Assembly (NCBI GenBank): GCA_947458985.1
Contig: CANHBA010000144.1
Span: 1 to 5,807, forward strand
Reading direction: 5' to 3'
DNA: 5,807 nt
From: Flavobacteriales bacterium
GTDB lineage: Bacteria; Bacteroidota; Bacteroidia; Flavobacteriales_D; Crocinitomicaceae
The notes beneath the pieces are model-generated. The model was not told where the DNA came from. It searched no databases and saw only the letters and a list, made by a program, of their open reading frames with translations. This document shows positions 5,254 to 5,807 of this stretch, one piece after another. The first letter of the stretch is position 1, and each line of letters opens with the position of its first letter. Both the position numbers and the translations under genes were made by a program.

Positions 5254-5807
5254 TAGAAGAACTTTCAATGATCTACGACGAATTCAAGGAAGCCAATCAA
5301 AAATCCTTGAATCACCTCGAAAACGAACTCCTCAAAATCCGTGCAGGCAAAGCAAGCCCTGCTATGTTGAACAGTGTTATGGTAGAATACTACGGTTCCA
5401 TGACCCCTTTGCAACAAGTGGCGAACGTCAATACCATGGACGCGCGCACCATTATTGTTCAGCCCTGGGAAAAACCCCTGATCAACGACATCGCAAAAGG
5501 CATCATCAATGCCAACCTTGGCCTCAATCCGCAAAGCAACGGCGAACAACTCATAATTGCTGTTCCACCGCTAACAGAAGAGCGCCGACGCGATTTAGTG
5601 AAACGTGCCAAAACCGAAGCTGAAAACGCAAAAATTGGAGTCCGCAACAACCGCAAAGACGCTCTAGACATGATCAAAGACCTCAAATCAGAAGGTTTGT
5701 CTGAAGATATGTCAAAAGATGCCGAAGAGGAAGTTCAAAAAATCACCAATAGCTACATTAAAAAAGTCGATGAACTTCTCGAGCTAAAAGAGAAAGACAT
5801 CATGACC
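5250..5807 (+). CDS. frr: Ribosome recycling factor (3' end cut by the window)
   Basis: This 186-codon frame is open to the window edge. The product, with EF-G, splits post-termination ribosomes. Domain I starts with the helix around ELSMIYDEFKEANQKSLNHL and contains LLKIRAGKASPAML at 27-40, with the conserved Arg-Ala-Gly. Domain II covers roughly 41-105, with YYGSMTPLQQVANV at 47-60 and QPWEK at 71-75. NLGLNPQSNGEQLIIAVPPL at 89-108 leads back into the domain I helices, where TEERRRDLVKRAK (109-121) and GVRNNRKDALD (130-140) are strongly conserved. The last residues, KEKDIMT, match the usual ending KEKDIMTV of Bacteroidota homologues as I recall it, so only about one residue and the stop should be missing. 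The ATG at 5250 overlaps the pyrH stop; a second in-frame ATG at 5268 is possible but would trim the first helix. Confidence 0.97.
   Translation, partial: MIEELSMIYDEFKEANQKSLNHLENELLKIRAGKASPAMLNSVMVEYYGSMTPLQQVANVNTMDARTIIVQPWEKPLINDIAKGIINANLGLNPQSNGEQLIIAVPPLTEERRRDLVKRAKTEAENAKIGVRNNRKDALDMIKDLKSEGLSEDMSKDAEEEVQKITNSYIKKVDELLELKEKDIMT

Noticed and set aside
5265..5686. Two minus-strand frames opposite frr
   Set aside because: The plus strand encodes an unmistakable ribosome recycling factor through this whole stretch; the frames are shadows.

Overview
The window is a housekeeping stretch from a member of the Bacteroidota, probably a flavobacteria-like lineage; I cannot name the genus. 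Three things point there. The protein sequences match that phylum: the GYPGGQR motif in L13, the acidic Ala/Glu tail on S2, and the KEKDIMT C-terminus of the ribosome recycling factor. The intergenic regions carry the phylum's characteristic TAnnTTTG -7 promoter element. Most start codons lack a Shine-Dalgarno sequence and are preceded by A-rich DNA instead. All genes are on the + strand.

Layout: (1) 15-1774, a candidate promoter and two genes separated by 2 bp: a membrane-anchored coiled-coil protein of unknown function and a crotonase-fold (enoyl-CoA hydratase/isomerase-like) protein. (2) 1799-4496, a ribosomal protein operon with a well-formed promoter, then rplM (L13), rpsI (S9), a 99-nt gap with a terminator-like structure, rpsB (S2), tsf (EF-Ts) and a strong intrinsic terminator. 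(3) 4527 to the window end, a second promoter followed by pyrH (UMP kinase) and frr (ribosome recycling factor), which overlap by 4 bp. frr runs off the window, probably only one residue plus the stop codon short of complete.

Together, regions 2 and 3 supply two large-subunit/small-subunit protein pairs' worth of translation functions: ribosomal proteins, the EF-Tu nucleotide exchange factor, the ribosome recycling factor, and the kinase that starts UTP/CTP synthesis. The gene content is ordinary, and I see no mobile element, CRISPR array, tRNA, rRNA, defence gene or evident novel protein system. The points worth a second look are regulatory: alternative RNA hairpins between rpsI and rpsB, a possibly leaderless pyrH transcript, and a 10-mer shared by the rplM and pyrH promoters at almost the same distance from the -7 box. 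No intergenic stretch exceeds 300 bases; the longest are the rplM, rpsB and pyrH upstream gaps, each about 95-102 nt, and all three are described.
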